The translations under genes and the position numbers were made by a program. The notes below the pieces were generated by a model that saw only the letters and a program-made list of their open reading frames with translations, did not search any database and was not told the DNA's origin. From Gemmatimonadota bacterium (lineage in GTDB: Bacteria > Gemmatimonadota > Gemmatimonadetes > Palauibacterales > Palauibacteraceae): a DNA stretch of 42,338 bases. Below are positions 29,024-37,439 of the stretch, piece after piece; the stretch's first letter is position 1, and the number at the start of each line of letters is the position of its first letter. Location of the stretch: NCBI GenBank assembly GCA_022820995.1, contig JAJEEM010000068.1, positions 1 through 42,338 of the forward strand. The letters are read 5' to 3'.

Positions 29024-32000
29024 TCAGCTGGTGGCGCGGGGCGGGGTGCGCACGATCACGCCCGGGACGCCGGCCTCGCGCAGGCGGTTGTTGAACTCGG
29101 CCACGTCCGTGTCGATGATCTGCTGGAGCGTGCTCAGCCAGCCGCCGAGTTCCTCCTCGAGTTCTGCGGCGCGGACCGCCGCCACCGCGTTCGGGCGGTC
29201 GTACGTCGACCCAATGTAGCCGTACAGGTTGGCGATCTCGTTGTCGAGCATGGGCGGGAAGTTGAGCATGTCCTGCCCCGACCGGTTCCTCGTCTGGAAG
29301 AGTTCTTCCTCCACGTCCGTGAGCTTCTCGCCCGCGGCGTCCGCCATCTCCGTGAAGTCATCGCCGTAGCCGGCCTCCTCCACGGACTCCGCGATGTCGC
29401 TCATCTGCGACCGGATCGACCGCGCCTCGCGCACGGCGTCGTGCGACTGCTGCAGGAGACCGCGCACCCGGACCATGAGGTCGTGCTGCTGCCGCAGGTC
29501 GGCGACCGTCACCTGGTCGGCCACCCGCGGGTCGATGTGGACCGCCAGCGGCTGCGTCTGCGTCGCCTCGCCCGCCGTCAGGCGCACCTCGTAGCGCCCG
29601 GGCACGGCGGGCACGCGCCCCGTGAAGCCCCAGATCCGGGCGCCCTGCACCAGGTCGGGCCCCTCTCCCTGGAGATTCCACACCATCCGGTTCAGCCCCG
29701 CGCTCGTCTGCAGGCGGTCCGGCGCCCAGCTCGACCCGCGCCCGATCGCCGCCTTCGCCTCATCGTCCCACGAGCCGGGGTTCGAGGAATAGACCCGCAC
29801 GACCTCGCCTCCCGAATCCACGATCTCGAGGTCGATCGTCTCCTCCATCCCCTCGCCGAGCGCGAAGTAGATCGACGCCCCGCTGGGGAAGACGCCCTGC
29901 GCGCGCACCGCTTCGCGCGGCGTGTAGAGGTGGACGTCGGACGCCAGCGTCGCCGCCGACATCGTCCGCAGCGGCGCCACGTCGTCGAGGATCCAGAACG
30001 AGCGGCCCTGCGTCCCCATGACGAGGTCGCCCTCGTGCACCTGCATGTCCGTGATCGGCGTGATCGGCAGGTTCTGCTGGAAGCGCTGCCAGCTGTCGCC
30101 GCCGTCGAAGCTCACGTAGAGCCCGAACTCGGTGCCCGCGTAGAGGAGCCCCTCACGCACGGGGTCCTCCCGCACGACGCGCACGAAGTGGCCGGCTTCG
30201 ATCCCGTTCGCCGAGAGGCGGGTCCAGCTCTCCCCGTAGTCGTCCGTGCGCCACATGTAGGGGGTGTTGTCCTGCATCCGGTAGCGGTAGACGGCGACGT
30301 GCGCCCGCCCCGGGCCGTGCGCCGAGAGGTCGATCATGTTGACGGTCGAGAACTCCGGCAGGTCGCCCGGCGTCACGTCCGTCCAGGTCGCCCCGTCGTC
30401 CCGCGACACGTGGATGAGGCCGTCGTCCGAACCCGCCCACAGGACGCCCGCCTCGTGGGGCGACTCCTCGAAGGCGAAGATCGTCCCGTACATCTCCACC
30501 CCGGTGTTGTCCCACGTGATGCGCCCGCCCGCGTGCAGCATCTTCGTCGTGTCGTTACGCGTGAGGTCTGGGCTGATCGTCTCCCACGAGTAACCGGCGT
30601 CCGATGTCCGGTTGACGAACTGGGACGTGTGATAGATGACGTCGGGGTTGTGCGGGGAGATCCGGATCGGCGCGTTCCACTGGAAGCGGTGCTTCATCGT
30701 CTTCGGCGCCTGTCCCAGCTGGAGCTGCGGATAGAGGAGCATCTGCCGCACGTCGCCCGTCTCGCGGTCCACCCGGTTGATGCTGCCGCCGTAGCAGCCC
30801 GCGTACGTCACGTTGGGGTTCCGCGGGTCGATCGCGATGTGGCCGCTCTCGCAGCCCCCGACCGCGGCCCAGTGCTGCGCCTGCTGCACCGCCGGCATCC
30901 CGCGGCTCGGCACCATGATCGTGGAGTTGTCCTGCTGCGAGCCGTACACGCGGTAGGGGAACTGGTTGTCGACGAACACCCGGTACATCTCGGCCGTGAC
31001 CTGGTTGTAGTAGGTGGACCAGCTCTCCGCGCCGGTCGTCGTCACCTGGCCGCCGCCGTCGTTCGCCACGACCTGGAAGTCGGGGTTCTCGTAGTTGATC
31101 CAGAGGTCGTGCACGTCCCCGTGCGGGACGCCGTAGCTCTGCCACGTCACGCCCCCGTCGACCGACTTGTTGTAGCCCACGTTGAGGGCGTAGACCGTGT
31201 TCTCATCCACCGGGTCCGCGTAGATGTGCGTGTAGTACCACGCCCGCTGCAGGAGTCCGCGGTCGCTGTTCACCCGCCGCCAGGTGTCGCCGCCGTCCTC
31301 GGAGCGGTAGACGCCGCCGCGGTCGTCGGACGCCTCGATGAGCACCCACACGCGGTCGGGGTTGGCCCGCGAGACGGTGACGGCCGACTTGCCGACGAGG
31401 CCGGTGGGGAGCCCGCCCTCGAGCCGGTTCCACGTGTCCCCGCCATCGGTCGACCGGAAGACGCCGGACTCCTCCGAACCCGAGGTCGCGGTCCAGGGCT
31501 TCCGCTCGGCCCGCCACGCCGAGGCGAAGACGATGCGCGGATTCGACGGGTTGATTGCGAGGTCCACGGCGCCCGTGGAGTCGGAGATCGCGAGGACGTG
31601 GTCCCACGTGTCGCCGCCGTCCGTCGTGCGGAACACGCCGCGCTCCGGGTTGGGGCCGAAGGGATCGCCGAGCGCCGCCACGAAGGCGATGTCGGCATCG
31701 TGCGGGTGGACCTTGATGTCGCCGATCTGGCCCGAGTTCGGGAGCCCGATGTGGGTCCACGAGTCGCCGCCGTTGGTGCTGCGGTAGATGCCGATTCCCT
31801 TCGAGATGTTGCCGCGGATGCAGGACGAGCCCGTGCCCACGTAGATGACGTTCGCGTCGCTGTCCGCCACGTCGATCGACCCGATGGCGCCCGTCCCGAT
31901 GTAGCCGTCGGAGATGTTGCGCCAGTTGAGGCCGGCGTCGTCCGTGCGCCACACGCCGCCGCCGGTCGCCCCCATGAAGTAGGTGAGCGGCTGCTCGGTG

Positions 32001-32197
32001 ATCCCCGCCACGGCGGTGCTGCGGCCTCCCCGGGGCGGTCCGATGGACCTGAAACTGAGACCCGCGACATCGGCGGAGTCGAAGACGACCGCCTCCTGGG
32101 CTGCGAGCGCCGGGGGCGCGACGGCGAGGTCCGCCGCGACGAAGACGGCTGCGGCGAGGGTGAGCGTGGTCGGCGTGACGATGGCCAGCTTGCGCAT
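29024..32197 (-). CDS. VPS10/sialidase-like beta-propeller protein, exported
   Basis: A 1057-residue secreted protein. The signal peptide (TLTLAAAVFVAADLAVAPPALA) ends at ALA-AQ. From residue 40 to about 730 it has many BNR/Asp-box repeats (RTDDAGLNW, RSTNGGDSW, RTTDGGDTW, RSTDGGDTW, RSEDGGDTW, SFDGGDSW), building one or two seven- to ten-bladed propellers as in VPS10 sortilin and sialidase folds. The C-terminal 300 residues contain a beta domain (YEVRLTAGEATQTQPLAVHI) and a helical tail. Sialidase catalytic residues cannot be established, so glycosidase labels for this family are unproven. The ATG at 32197 is preceded by AGGAG. Proteins like this are abundant in Gemmatimonadota and often accompany peptidases. 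Confidence 0.85.
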   Translation of the reverse strand: MRKLAIVTPTTLTLAAAVFVAADLAVAPPALAAQEAVVFDSADVAGLSFRSIGPPRGGRSTAVAGITEQPLTYFMGATGGGVWRTDDAGLNWRNISDGYIGTGAIGSIDVADSDANVIYVGTGSSCIRGNISKGIGIYRSTNGGDSWTHIGLPNSGQIGDIKVHPHDADIAFVAALGDPFGPNPERGVFRTTDGGDTWDHVLAISDSTGAVDLAINPSNPRIVFASAWRAERKPWTATSGSEESGVFRSTDGGDTWNRLEGGLPTGLVGKSAVTVSRANPDRVWVLIEASDDRGGVYRSEDGGDTWRRVNSDRGLLQRAWYYTHIYADPVDENTVYALNVGYNKSVDGGVTWQSYGVPHGDVHDLWINYENPDFQVVANDGGGQVTTTGAESWSTYYNQVTAEMYRVFVDNQFPYRVYGSQQDNSTIMVPSRGMPAVQQAQHWAAVGGCESGHIAIDPRNPNVTYAGCYGGSINRVDRETGDVRQMLLYPQLQLGQAPKTMKHRFQWNAPIRISPHNPDVIYHTSQFVNRTSDAGYSWETISPDLTRNDTTKMLHAGGRITWDNTGVEMYGTIFAFEESPHEAGVLWAGSDDGLIHVSRDDGATWTDVTPGDLPEFSTVNMIDLSAHGPGRAHVAVYRYRMQDNTPYMWRTDDYGESWTRLSANGIEAGHFVRVVREDPVREGLLYAGTEFGLYVSFDGGDSWQRFQQNLPITPITDMQVHEGDLVMGTQGRSFWILDDVAPLRTMSAATLASDVHLYTPREAVRAQGVFPSGASIYFALGEGMEETIDLEIVDSGGEVVRVYSSNPGSWDDEAKAAIGRGSSWAPDRLQTSAGLNRMVWNLQGEGPDLVQGARIWGFTGRVPAVPGRYEVRLTAGEATQTQPLAVHIDPRVADQVTVADLRQQHDLMVRVRGLLQQSHDAVREARSIRSQMSDIAESVEEAGYGDDFTEMADAAGEKLTDVEEELFQTRNRSGQDMLNFPPMLDNEIANLYGYIGSTYDRPNAVAAVRAAELEEELGGWLSTLQQIIDTDVAEFNNRLREAGVPGVIVRTPPRATS

Positions 32198-32306
32198 GGG
32201 GCTCTCGCTCCTGTGACGGCGGCACATTGATCCGGGTTGCGAACCCGCGGAACCGACGGCCCGTGCCGGTCGGGACACACGGGAGCGCCAACCTAGATTA
32301 TCCAAG

Positions 32307-32340
32307 GGCGCCGCGACAATCACGGCGGGCGGGCGGCGCC
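32307..32340 (-). terminator. Hairpin between the PLP enzyme and the propeller gene
   Basis: Arms GGCGCCGC (32307-32314) and GCGGCGCC (32333-32340) are perfectly complementary with an 18-nt loop, 11 bp past the PLP enzyme stop on the minus strand. No U run follows, so a role as terminator is only likely, not shown. The 154 bp between these two genes hold no other clear feature. Confidence 0.4.
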
Positions 32341-32351
32341 GGATCGCTACC

Positions 32352-33650
32352 TCACGCGCCGCTCCCTGCTTCGGTGAAGAAGTGGCGCAGGCGGCGGATC
32401 ACGAGGGCGTCCTCGCCTTCGCGGAGGAGGCGGGTGCGGACCGTCATCAGGTAGGCGAGGCGGGGCTCCCCGGCCATGAGTCCGGCCTTCGCTTCGTCGG
32501 TGGTGAGGGGGATGACCTCGGGGTCCCAGGTGAGTTCCACGTCCTCGTAGCCCGCCGTGTTCGTCACGACCTCGGCAGTGAGGCCGGGGACGTCGGCGAG
32601 GCCGGCGGCGATGCGACGGGCCATGTCGGACCAGCCCGCCACCCACGACTCGACGTCGCGCGCCACGTAGCGGTCCAGGGCGACCAGGAGACCGACGATC
32701 TCCTCCTTTCCCACCTTCATGCCCCGGCCGATGCCATCGTTCGGCGAGGCGTTCAGACGGGCCGCTTCGACGAGGTCCGCCCGCCCGGCGAGGATGCCGG
32801 ACGACTGCGGGCCGCCGATCCCCTTGCCGCCGCTGATCACGATCAAATCGGCCCCCGCCTCGACGAACTCCACGAGACCCACCCCGGTCGGAAGGTCCGA
32901 TGCCATGTCCACCAGCACGGGAACGCCCGCCGCGCGCCCGATCTCGATCTGCTCGCGCACGGTCATGACCTCGGGTCCGGGCGCCGGCGCCCAGTCCACC
33001 GGAGCCGGCGGCGCGAACATCGTCTGGCGTTCCGCCGTCGCGAGGGCGGCGATCATCGCCGTCCGGTCCGAGAGCGCGGCTCGGAAGTCCTCACGGGTCT
33101 CCGCCTCGACGATCGTCATCCCCGCATCCCGGTACGCCCGGTCGTACCCGAACCGGTGCGGCGTCTGGATCAGACACTCGCGCCTGGGCCACGTGGGGAG
33201 GGGAAGGGCGTGGACCCGCTCCGGATCCGTGCCGGTCAGGCAGCCCGCGGCCCCGAGCACCATGGCCGAGAACCCGCCCGCCGTCACGAGCGCGGCCTCT
33301 GTCCCGAGCCGCTCTGCGATCCGCGCCCCCGCCGCCTCGAGCAACTCGTTCATGTCGACGAAGAACTCGTTCGCCTCGGCCATCGCCGCGATCACCTCGG
33401 CGTCCATCCGCCCACCGCCCAGCCGCGAGACGTGCTCGTGAGCCGGAACGTGCGGCCGGACGCCGAGAAGGCGCGTATAGATGTTGTCGCGATAGCGCGC
33501 TTCGAGCGCGTCCGGGTCGGTCGGCCAGTCCTCCGCGCCCACGCCCTGCCCGCCGTCGCCCGTCCCCGTCCCGCACCCCGAGAGGCCGATCGTGAGACCC
33601 GCCGCCCCCGCCCCCGACCGGATCACAAACCCCCGCCGATCGACCGTCAC
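32352..33650 (-). CDS. SelA-like PLP-dependent enzyme with Tat lipoprotein signal
   Basis: A 432-residue fold-type I PLP enzyme of the SelA/DgaE group (selenocysteine synthase and ammonia-lyase relatives). The PLP lysine is Lys276 in ISGGKGIGGPQSSGIL, matching S-G-x-K-x-x-G-G-P-Q, and Asp248 (VLVDMAS) contacts the cofactor. The N-terminus is unusual for this family: DRRGFVIRSGAGAAGLTIGL is a twin-arginine signal ending in an LSGC lipobox (Cys26), so the folded, cofactor-loaded enzyme should be exported and anchored. It lacks SelA's N-terminal tRNA-binding domain, so it is not selenocysteine synthase. The start is GTG at 33650, overlapping the brnA stop (GTGA). Its substrate is unknown; an amino-sugar acid or amino acid lyase role fits the relatives. 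Confidence 0.82.
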   Translation of the reverse strand: MTVDRRGFVIRSGAGAAGLTIGLSGCGTGTGDGGQGVGAEDWPTDPDALEARYRDNIYTRLLGVRPHVPAHEHVSRLGGGRMDAEVIAAMAEANEFFVDMNELLEAAGARIAERLGTEAALVTAGGFSAMVLGAAGCLTGTDPERVHALPLPTWPRRECLIQTPHRFGYDRAYRDAGMTIVEAETREDFRAALSDRTAMIAALATAERQTMFAPPAPVDWAPAPGPEVMTVREQIEIGRAAGVPVLVDMASDLPTGVGLVEFVEAGADLIVISGGKGIGGPQSSGILAGRADLVEAARLNASPNDGIGRGMKVGKEEIVGLLVALDRYVARDVESWVAGWSDMARRIAAGLADVPGLTAEVVTNTAGYEDVELTWDPEVIPLTTDEAKAGLMAGEPRLAYLMTVRTRLLREGEDALVIRRLRHFFTEAGSGA

Positions 33651-33937
33651 TGGCCCTCACCCTCTCCGGCATCCTCGGAGTTCCCCGTCCGATACCGGAC
33701 ATAGCTCTCGAGTACGCGGTTCATTCGCGTCTGGTAGCCCTTCCCCGGAGCCTTGAAATAGGCCAGCACGGACCGTTTGACGCGCATCGTGATCTGGTCG
33801 GTGAGATCCGGTTCAACGAGCGCCGCGCGCTCCCAGAACCCGTCGTCGAGTTCGGGGATGTCGCTGAAGTCGATGCTCTCGTCCTTCACTGCCGCAATCT
33901 GCTCGGGAGTGAGGGGCCTATCGTAGCGTCCGCTCAT
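33647..33937 (-). CDS. brnA: BrnA-type antitoxin (DUF4415)
   Basis: A 96-residue antitoxin. The N-terminal part (LTPEQIAAVKDESIDFSDIP) wraps the toxin in the family. The C-terminal DUF4415 ribbon-helix-helix part (ITMRVKRSVLAYFKAPGKGY followed by QTRMNRVLESYV) dimerises and binds the operator. The ATG at 33937 lies within the end of brnT (20-nt overlap) behind GGAGAG. The stop overlaps the PLP enzyme start by 4 nt, so the enzyme may be translated from the brnTA transcript. The length and motifs are normal. Confidence 0.88.
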   Translation of the reverse strand: MSGRYDRPLTPEQIAAVKDESIDFSDIPELDDGFWERAALVEPDLTDQITMRVKRSVLAYFKAPGKGYQTRMNRVLESYVRYRTGNSEDAGEGEGQ

Positions 33938-34196
33938 GGTAGACTCTCCGTTCCTTGCGCGATGCCGGACGGGCTGAGATCAGACGGACGCGCCCACGGC
34001 GCTCGGTGTGGGCCACGACGATCAGCGCTCCGGGCTCCACGCAGCCAATGCTGATGTGGCGGTCCTCACCGTAAGCTTGGCGACGGTCGGGCGACGTTGC
34101 GACCGTCCCCTCGAAGATGCGCTTGGCGGTGTCGAACCCGATGCCGTGCTTGCGGATGTTCGTCTGGTTCTTGGTCTCGTCCCATTCGAATTCCAT
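33918..34196 (-). CDS. brnT: BrnT-type ribonuclease toxin
   Basis: A 92-residue toxin of the BrnT family, a RelE-like ribosome-independent RNase. The signature FEWDETKNQTNIRKHGIGFD and the second block RGRVRLISARPASRKERRVY are both intact, including the Arg and Lys/Glu/Arg cluster of the family active site. The order toxin then antitoxin is standard for brnTA. The ATG at 34196 has no ribosome-binding site; a near-consensus promoter (34204-34232) would start transcription at or one base before the A of the ATG, so the mRNA is likely leaderless. Confidence 0.9.
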   Translation of the reverse strand: MEFEWDETKNQTNIRKHGIGFDTAKRIFEGTVATSPDRRQAYGEDRHISIGCVEPGALIVVAHTERRGRVRLISARPASRKERRVYHERTLR

Positions 34197-34203
34197 CGAC
34201 TCG

Positions 34204-34232
34204 ATTATATGTATAGATTGTAGTTACAGCAA
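34204..34232 (-). promoter_or_regulatory. Promoter of brnTA, probably leaderless
   Basis: On the minus strand: -35 TTGCTG (34227-34232), a 17-bp spacer, and a perfect -10 TATAAT (34204-34209). The predicted transcription start falls at about 34196-34198, on top of the brnT ATG at 34196. The site is strikingly AT-rich in a GC-rich genome. Confidence 0.7.
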
Positions 34233-34296
34233 GCACATCCGTCCAAGGTCTCCAGAAATTTGAAGCCGAGACGCCACGATGCGATGGTGGTGCATC

Positions 34297-34395
34297 ATGA
34301 AGATTACGCTGAACCTCGACGCGGACGTTTACCGCGCCCTGAAGAGCTTGGCGCGGGAGCGCGGAGAGAGAGGCGCTGGACGAGACCTGACCTGA
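34297..34395 (+). pseudogene. Remnant of a ribbon-helix-helix antitoxin
   Basis: A 32-codon frame starting MKITLNLDADVYRALKSLAR, the opening strand and helix of a VapB/RHH-type antitoxin, which then degenerates (ERGERGAGRDLT) before helix 2 and stops. No toxin gene follows; the pnt operon ends on the opposite strand 31 bp away. It is most likely a leftover of a lost toxin-antitoxin pair. Confidence 0.5.
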
Positions 34396-34402
34396 TCCAG
34401 CT

Positions 34403-34424
34403 GGGGCGCCTCGAGGGGCGCCCC
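34403..34424 (-). terminator. Hairpin after pntB
   Basis: An 8-bp all-G:C stem (GGGGCGCC 34403-34410 and GGCGCCCC 34417-34424) with a 6-nt loop begins 2 nt past the pntB stop on the minus strand. It lacks a U tract. Its placement suggests termination or 3'-end protection of the pnt mRNA. Confidence 0.45.
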
Positions 34425-34426
34425 GC

Positions 34427-35827
34427 CTAGAGCTGTTTGACCTCTTCGGTGATTCGGGCGAGGGCGTCGGAGGCGTCGCCGAAGAACATGCGGTTGTTGC
34501 GCAGGTAGAAGAGCGGGTTGTCGATGCCCGCGTAGCCCACCGAGAGCGAGCGCTTGATAACTATGCACGTCTTCGCGCGGTCCGTCTCGATGATCGGCAT
34601 GCCCCCGATCGGGCTCGAGGGGTCGTCGCGCGCGAGCGGGTTCACGACGTCGTTTGCTCCCACGACCACGGCGACGTCGATGTTCTCCATGTCCGGGTTC
34701 ACGTCCTCGGGCTCGCAGAGCTGCTCGTACGGCACGTTCGCCTCGGCGAGGAGGACGTTCATGTGGCCGGGCATCCGCCCCGCCACCGGGTGCACGCAGT
34801 AGCGCACGGAGACGCCGCGCTCCGTCAGCAGGTCCGCCAGTTCGCGCACCCGGTGCTGCGCCTGCGCCACCGCGAGGCCGTAGCCGGGGACGAAGATGAC
34901 CTGCGACGCGTAGCCCAGGACCATGGCGGAGTCCTCGGCCTCGATCGGCGTCGCCACCCGGTCGCCGTCCGTCGCGCGCCCCGCCGACGCCGCCGTCGTC
35001 CCGAAGGCGCTGAACAGGACGTTCGCGAGCGAGCGGTTCATCGCGCGGCACATGATGCCGGTGAGGATGAGTCCCGAGGCGCCGACCAGCGCGCCGGAGA
35101 TGATGAGCGCATTGTTTTCAAGCACGAACCCGGCCGACGCCGCCGCGAGCCCCGAATACGAGTTGAGCAACGCCACCACGACCGGCATGTCCGCGCCCCC
35201 GATCGGGATCACGAACAGGACGCCGAGGATGAGGGCTGCCGCGATGAGGCTCCAGTAGAAGACGAGGTTCGACTCGAAGCCGACCAGGTAGACCGCCAGG
35301 ACCAGGGCGAAGCCGAGGAGGATGCCGGCGGAGAACTTCACGAGCGGGTTCGAGATCGCGTTGCCGGTCACGAACCCCTGCAGCTTCCCGAACGCGATCA
35401 TGCTGCCGGAGAAGGTGACGGCGCCGATCAGCGTCCCGGCCATGATCGACACCCCGGAGTCGATGGCGAGCACCTCGGCGCTCTGCATTTCGCGCAGGTA
35501 CTCCCCGACCGCGACGAGACCGGAGGCGGCCCCGCCGAACCCGTTGAAGACCGCGACCATCTCCGGCATGGCGGTCATCTTCACCGTTCGGGCCATCACC
35601 ACGCCGACGAGCCCCCCGACGGCGAGGCCCGCGACGATCCAGGTGAAGTCGAGGATAGCCCGGTCGAGCAGCGTCGCGATCACCGCGAGCAGCATGCCGA
35701 TCGCGGCGAGCCGGTTGCCGCCCGCCGCCGTCTCCGGATGGCTGAGCCGCTTGATCCCGAGGATGAAGAGGACGGCGGACGCCAGGTAGGCGAGCGGGAT
35801 GACCGTCGAGAATCCTGACATTTCCAT
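34427..35827 (-). CDS. pntB: NAD(P) transhydrogenase subunit beta
   Basis: A 466-residue subunit of the proton-translocating transhydrogenase, which moves hydride between NADH and NADP+ using the proton gradient. The first 270 residues are membrane-embedded (eight or nine hydrophobic spans, for example PLAYLASAVLFILGIKRLSH and YWSLIAAALILGVLFVIPIG, with GGADMPVVVALLNSYSG the conserved channel segment). The C-terminal domain III binds NADP(H): GYGLAVAQAQH, VAGRMPGHMNVLLAEANVPY, GANDVVNPLARDDPSSPIGG and GYAGIDNPLF are all present. The start is ATG 35827 (or 35821), 3 nt after the previous gene. It is the last gene of the pntAA-pntAB-pntB order typical of split alpha subunits. Confidence 0.95.
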   Translation of the reverse strand: MEMSGFSTVIPLAYLASAVLFILGIKRLSHPETAAGGNRLAAIGMLLAVIATLLDRAILDFTWIVAGLAVGGLVGVVMARTVKMTAMPEMVAVFNGFGGAASGLVAVGEYLREMQSAEVLAIDSGVSIMAGTLIGAVTFSGSMIAFGKLQGFVTGNAISNPLVKFSAGILLGFALVLAVYLVGFESNLVFYWSLIAAALILGVLFVIPIGGADMPVVVALLNSYSGLAAASAGFVLENNALIISGALVGASGLILTGIMCRAMNRSLANVLFSAFGTTAASAGRATDGDRVATPIEAEDSAMVLGYASQVIFVPGYGLAVAQAQHRVRELADLLTERGVSVRYCVHPVAGRMPGHMNVLLAEANVPYEQLCEPEDVNPDMENIDVAVVVGANDVVNPLARDDPSSPIGGMPIIETDRAKTCIVIKRSLSVGYAGIDNPLFYLRNNRMFFGDASDALARITEEVKQL

Positions 35828-35830
35828 CGC

Positions 35831-36124
35831 TCAGCTCGCGTCCTTGCTCTTGAACATCTGGAGCATGCGGTCGGTGACGAGAAAGCCGCCGACGACGTTG
35901 ATCGTGGCGAGGATCAGCGCCGCCAGCCCGATCCACCGCATGAGGTGCGCGTCTCCGGCGCGTCCGATCACGAGCAGCGCGCCCACGATCGAGATCCCGG
36001 AGATCGCGTTCGATCCGGACATGAGCGGCGTGTGCAGCGTGGGCGGCACCTTCGTGATGAGTTCGAAGCCCACGAACATCGCGAGCACGAACACATACAG
36101 TCCGATCAGGAGCGTTCCTTCCAT
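35831..36124 (-). CDS. pntAB: NAD(P) transhydrogenase subunit alpha part 2
   Basis: A 97-residue membrane protein forming the N-terminal transmembrane part of domain II. It has three hydrophobic spans with the conserved VFVLAMFVGFELITKVPPTL and HTPLMSGSNAISGISIVGAL segments. In Escherichia coli this region is fused to PntA; here it is separate, as in many alphaproteobacteria and Gemmatimonadota. It sits between pntAA (16 nt away) and pntB (3 nt away). Confidence 0.93.
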   Translation of the reverse strand: MEGTLLIGLYVFVLAMFVGFELITKVPPTLHTPLMSGSNAISGISIVGALLVIGRAGDAHLMRWIGLAALILATINVVGGFLVTDRMLQMFKSKDAS

Positions 36125-36140
36125 CGTCCGGGCCTCCGGG

Positions 36141-37271
36141 TCAGTCGTTGTCAGCGCCGAACCGGACCTCTCCCGCGTGCGTCACGCAGCAGGGTCCGAT
36201 CACATCGTCCTCCAGGTCCACCGCGACCCCGTCCTCCCCGAACATGGGCTTCACGAGCGCGGAGAGGTTGCGGCCGAGCAACTGGCTCGCGTGGTAGGGA
36301 AGCGAGCCCGGCACGTTGAGCGGCGCATGGATCGTCACGCCGCGCTCCACGACCGTCTCCCCGGGCGCCGACAGCGAGCAGTTGCCGCCGGCCTCGCCCG
36401 CGAGATCGACGATCACCGAGCCCTCCTTCATCCGGTCCACCACGTCGTCGGTGATCAGCACGGGCGCGCGGCGTCCCGGCACCAGCGCCGTCGTGATGAC
36501 GACGTCCGCCCGCGCCACGTGCTGCGCGAGCAGTTCCCGCTGCCGCGCCTGCTCCGCCTCCTCGAGTTCCTTCGCGTAGCCGCCCTCGGTCTCCGCGTCG
36601 TCCGCCGCGCCCTCGTCGAGGTCGACGAACTTCGCGCCGAGGCTCTCGACTTCCTCGCGCACGGCGGCGCGGATGTCGTAGCCCCAGGTGTCCGCGCCGA
36701 GCCGGCGCGCCGTCGCGATCGCCTGCAGCCCCGCGACCCCCGCCCCCAGCACGAGCACGCGCGCCGGGGAGAGCGTCCCCGCCGCCGTCATGAGGAGGGG
36801 AAAGATGCGCCCGAGCGAGTTCGCTCCGAGGAGGACGGCCTTGTACCCCGCCAGGTTGCTCTGCGACGAGAGGGCGTCCATCGACTGCGCGCGCGTGATC
36901 CTCGGCACGAGTTCCAGCGACAGCGTCGTGACCCCGCCTGCGGCGAGGCGCTCGATCAGCGCCGCGTTCTCGTGCGGGCGCAGGAGGCACGCGAGCACCG
37001 TCCCCTCCCGGAGTCCGTCCGCCTCGGCCTCCGACGGCGGGGCGACCTTGAACACGACGTCGGCCTCGCCCAGAAGCCGGCCCGCATCGGGGACGATCTC
37101 CACGCCCACGTCCTCGTAGGCCGCATCCGGGAAGCCGGCCGCCCGTCCCGCTCCCGCCTCGATGGCGATCGAAACGTCATCCGAGAGCAGGCGCTTCGCC
37201 CCGTCCGGCGTGAGGGCGACCCGCGACTCCCCGGCGGCGGTCTCCCGCGGGACACAGATTCGAACGCTCAA
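36141..37271 (-). CDS. pntAA: NAD(P) transhydrogenase subunit alpha part 1
   Basis: A 376-residue soluble NAD(H)-binding domain I. Family motifs are ICVPRETAAGESRVALTPDG at the start, RAQSMDALSSQSNLAGYKAV (the RQD-loop region), the Rossmann loop VLVLGAGVAGLQAIATARRL, GYDIRAAVREEVESLGA, and TTALVPGRRAPVLITDD. The reading begins with TTG at 37271, preceded by GGGAG; no ATG fits the family start. It is first in the pnt operon. A 168-bp region separates it from the divergent gene at 37440 and should contain both promoters; I see no strong consensus on this side. Confidence 0.93.
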   Translation of the reverse strand: MSVRICVPRETAAGESRVALTPDGAKRLLSDDVSIAIEAGAGRAAGFPDAAYEDVGVEIVPDAGRLLGEADVVFKVAPPSEAEADGLREGTVLACLLRPHENAALIERLAAGGVTTLSLELVPRITRAQSMDALSSQSNLAGYKAVLLGANSLGRIFPLLMTAAGTLSPARVLVLGAGVAGLQAIATARRLGADTWGYDIRAAVREEVESLGAKFVDLDEGAADDAETEGGYAKELEEAEQARQRELLAQHVARADVVITTALVPGRRAPVLITDDVVDRMKEGSVIVDLAGEAGGNCSLSAPGETVVERGVTIHAPLNVPGSLPYHASQLLGRNLSALVKPMFGEDGVAVDLEDDVIGPCCVTHAGEVRFGADND

Positions 37272-37439
37272 GGGCGACTCCCATCATCCACGGTGTTGAT
37301 CCACGATCCTGCTGCGTATGCGGCGGCGCCGCGAATCTTGACCGCACGACCGCCGTGCGCAACGCACCGCGCCGTCTCGATTGCGCCGCGGCCCCGGCTA
37401 GTGCCTATTCTCCGAAAGTCCCAGCCCCAGGAGGACCGC

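Noticed and set aside
29400..32150. CRISPR-like or tandem DNA repeats in the propeller gene
   Set aside because: The similarity comes from Asp-box coding repeats at irregular spacing; there are no constant spacers or identical repeats.
28814..32230. 1138-codon plus-strand open frame opposite the VPS10-like gene
   Set aside because: Repeats of RR, PR and DVRV in the translation mirror the Asp-box repeats on the minus strand; there is no start signal or family match.
32225..32265. tRNA-like sequence (GGGTTGCGAACCC)
   Set aside because: It resembles a T-arm, but no acceptor, D or anticodon stems can be built around it.
32352..33650. Selenocysteine synthase SelA
   Set aside because: The PLP core matches, but the tRNA-binding N-terminal domain is absent and a Tat lipoprotein signal takes its place; no selB or selC is seen nearby.
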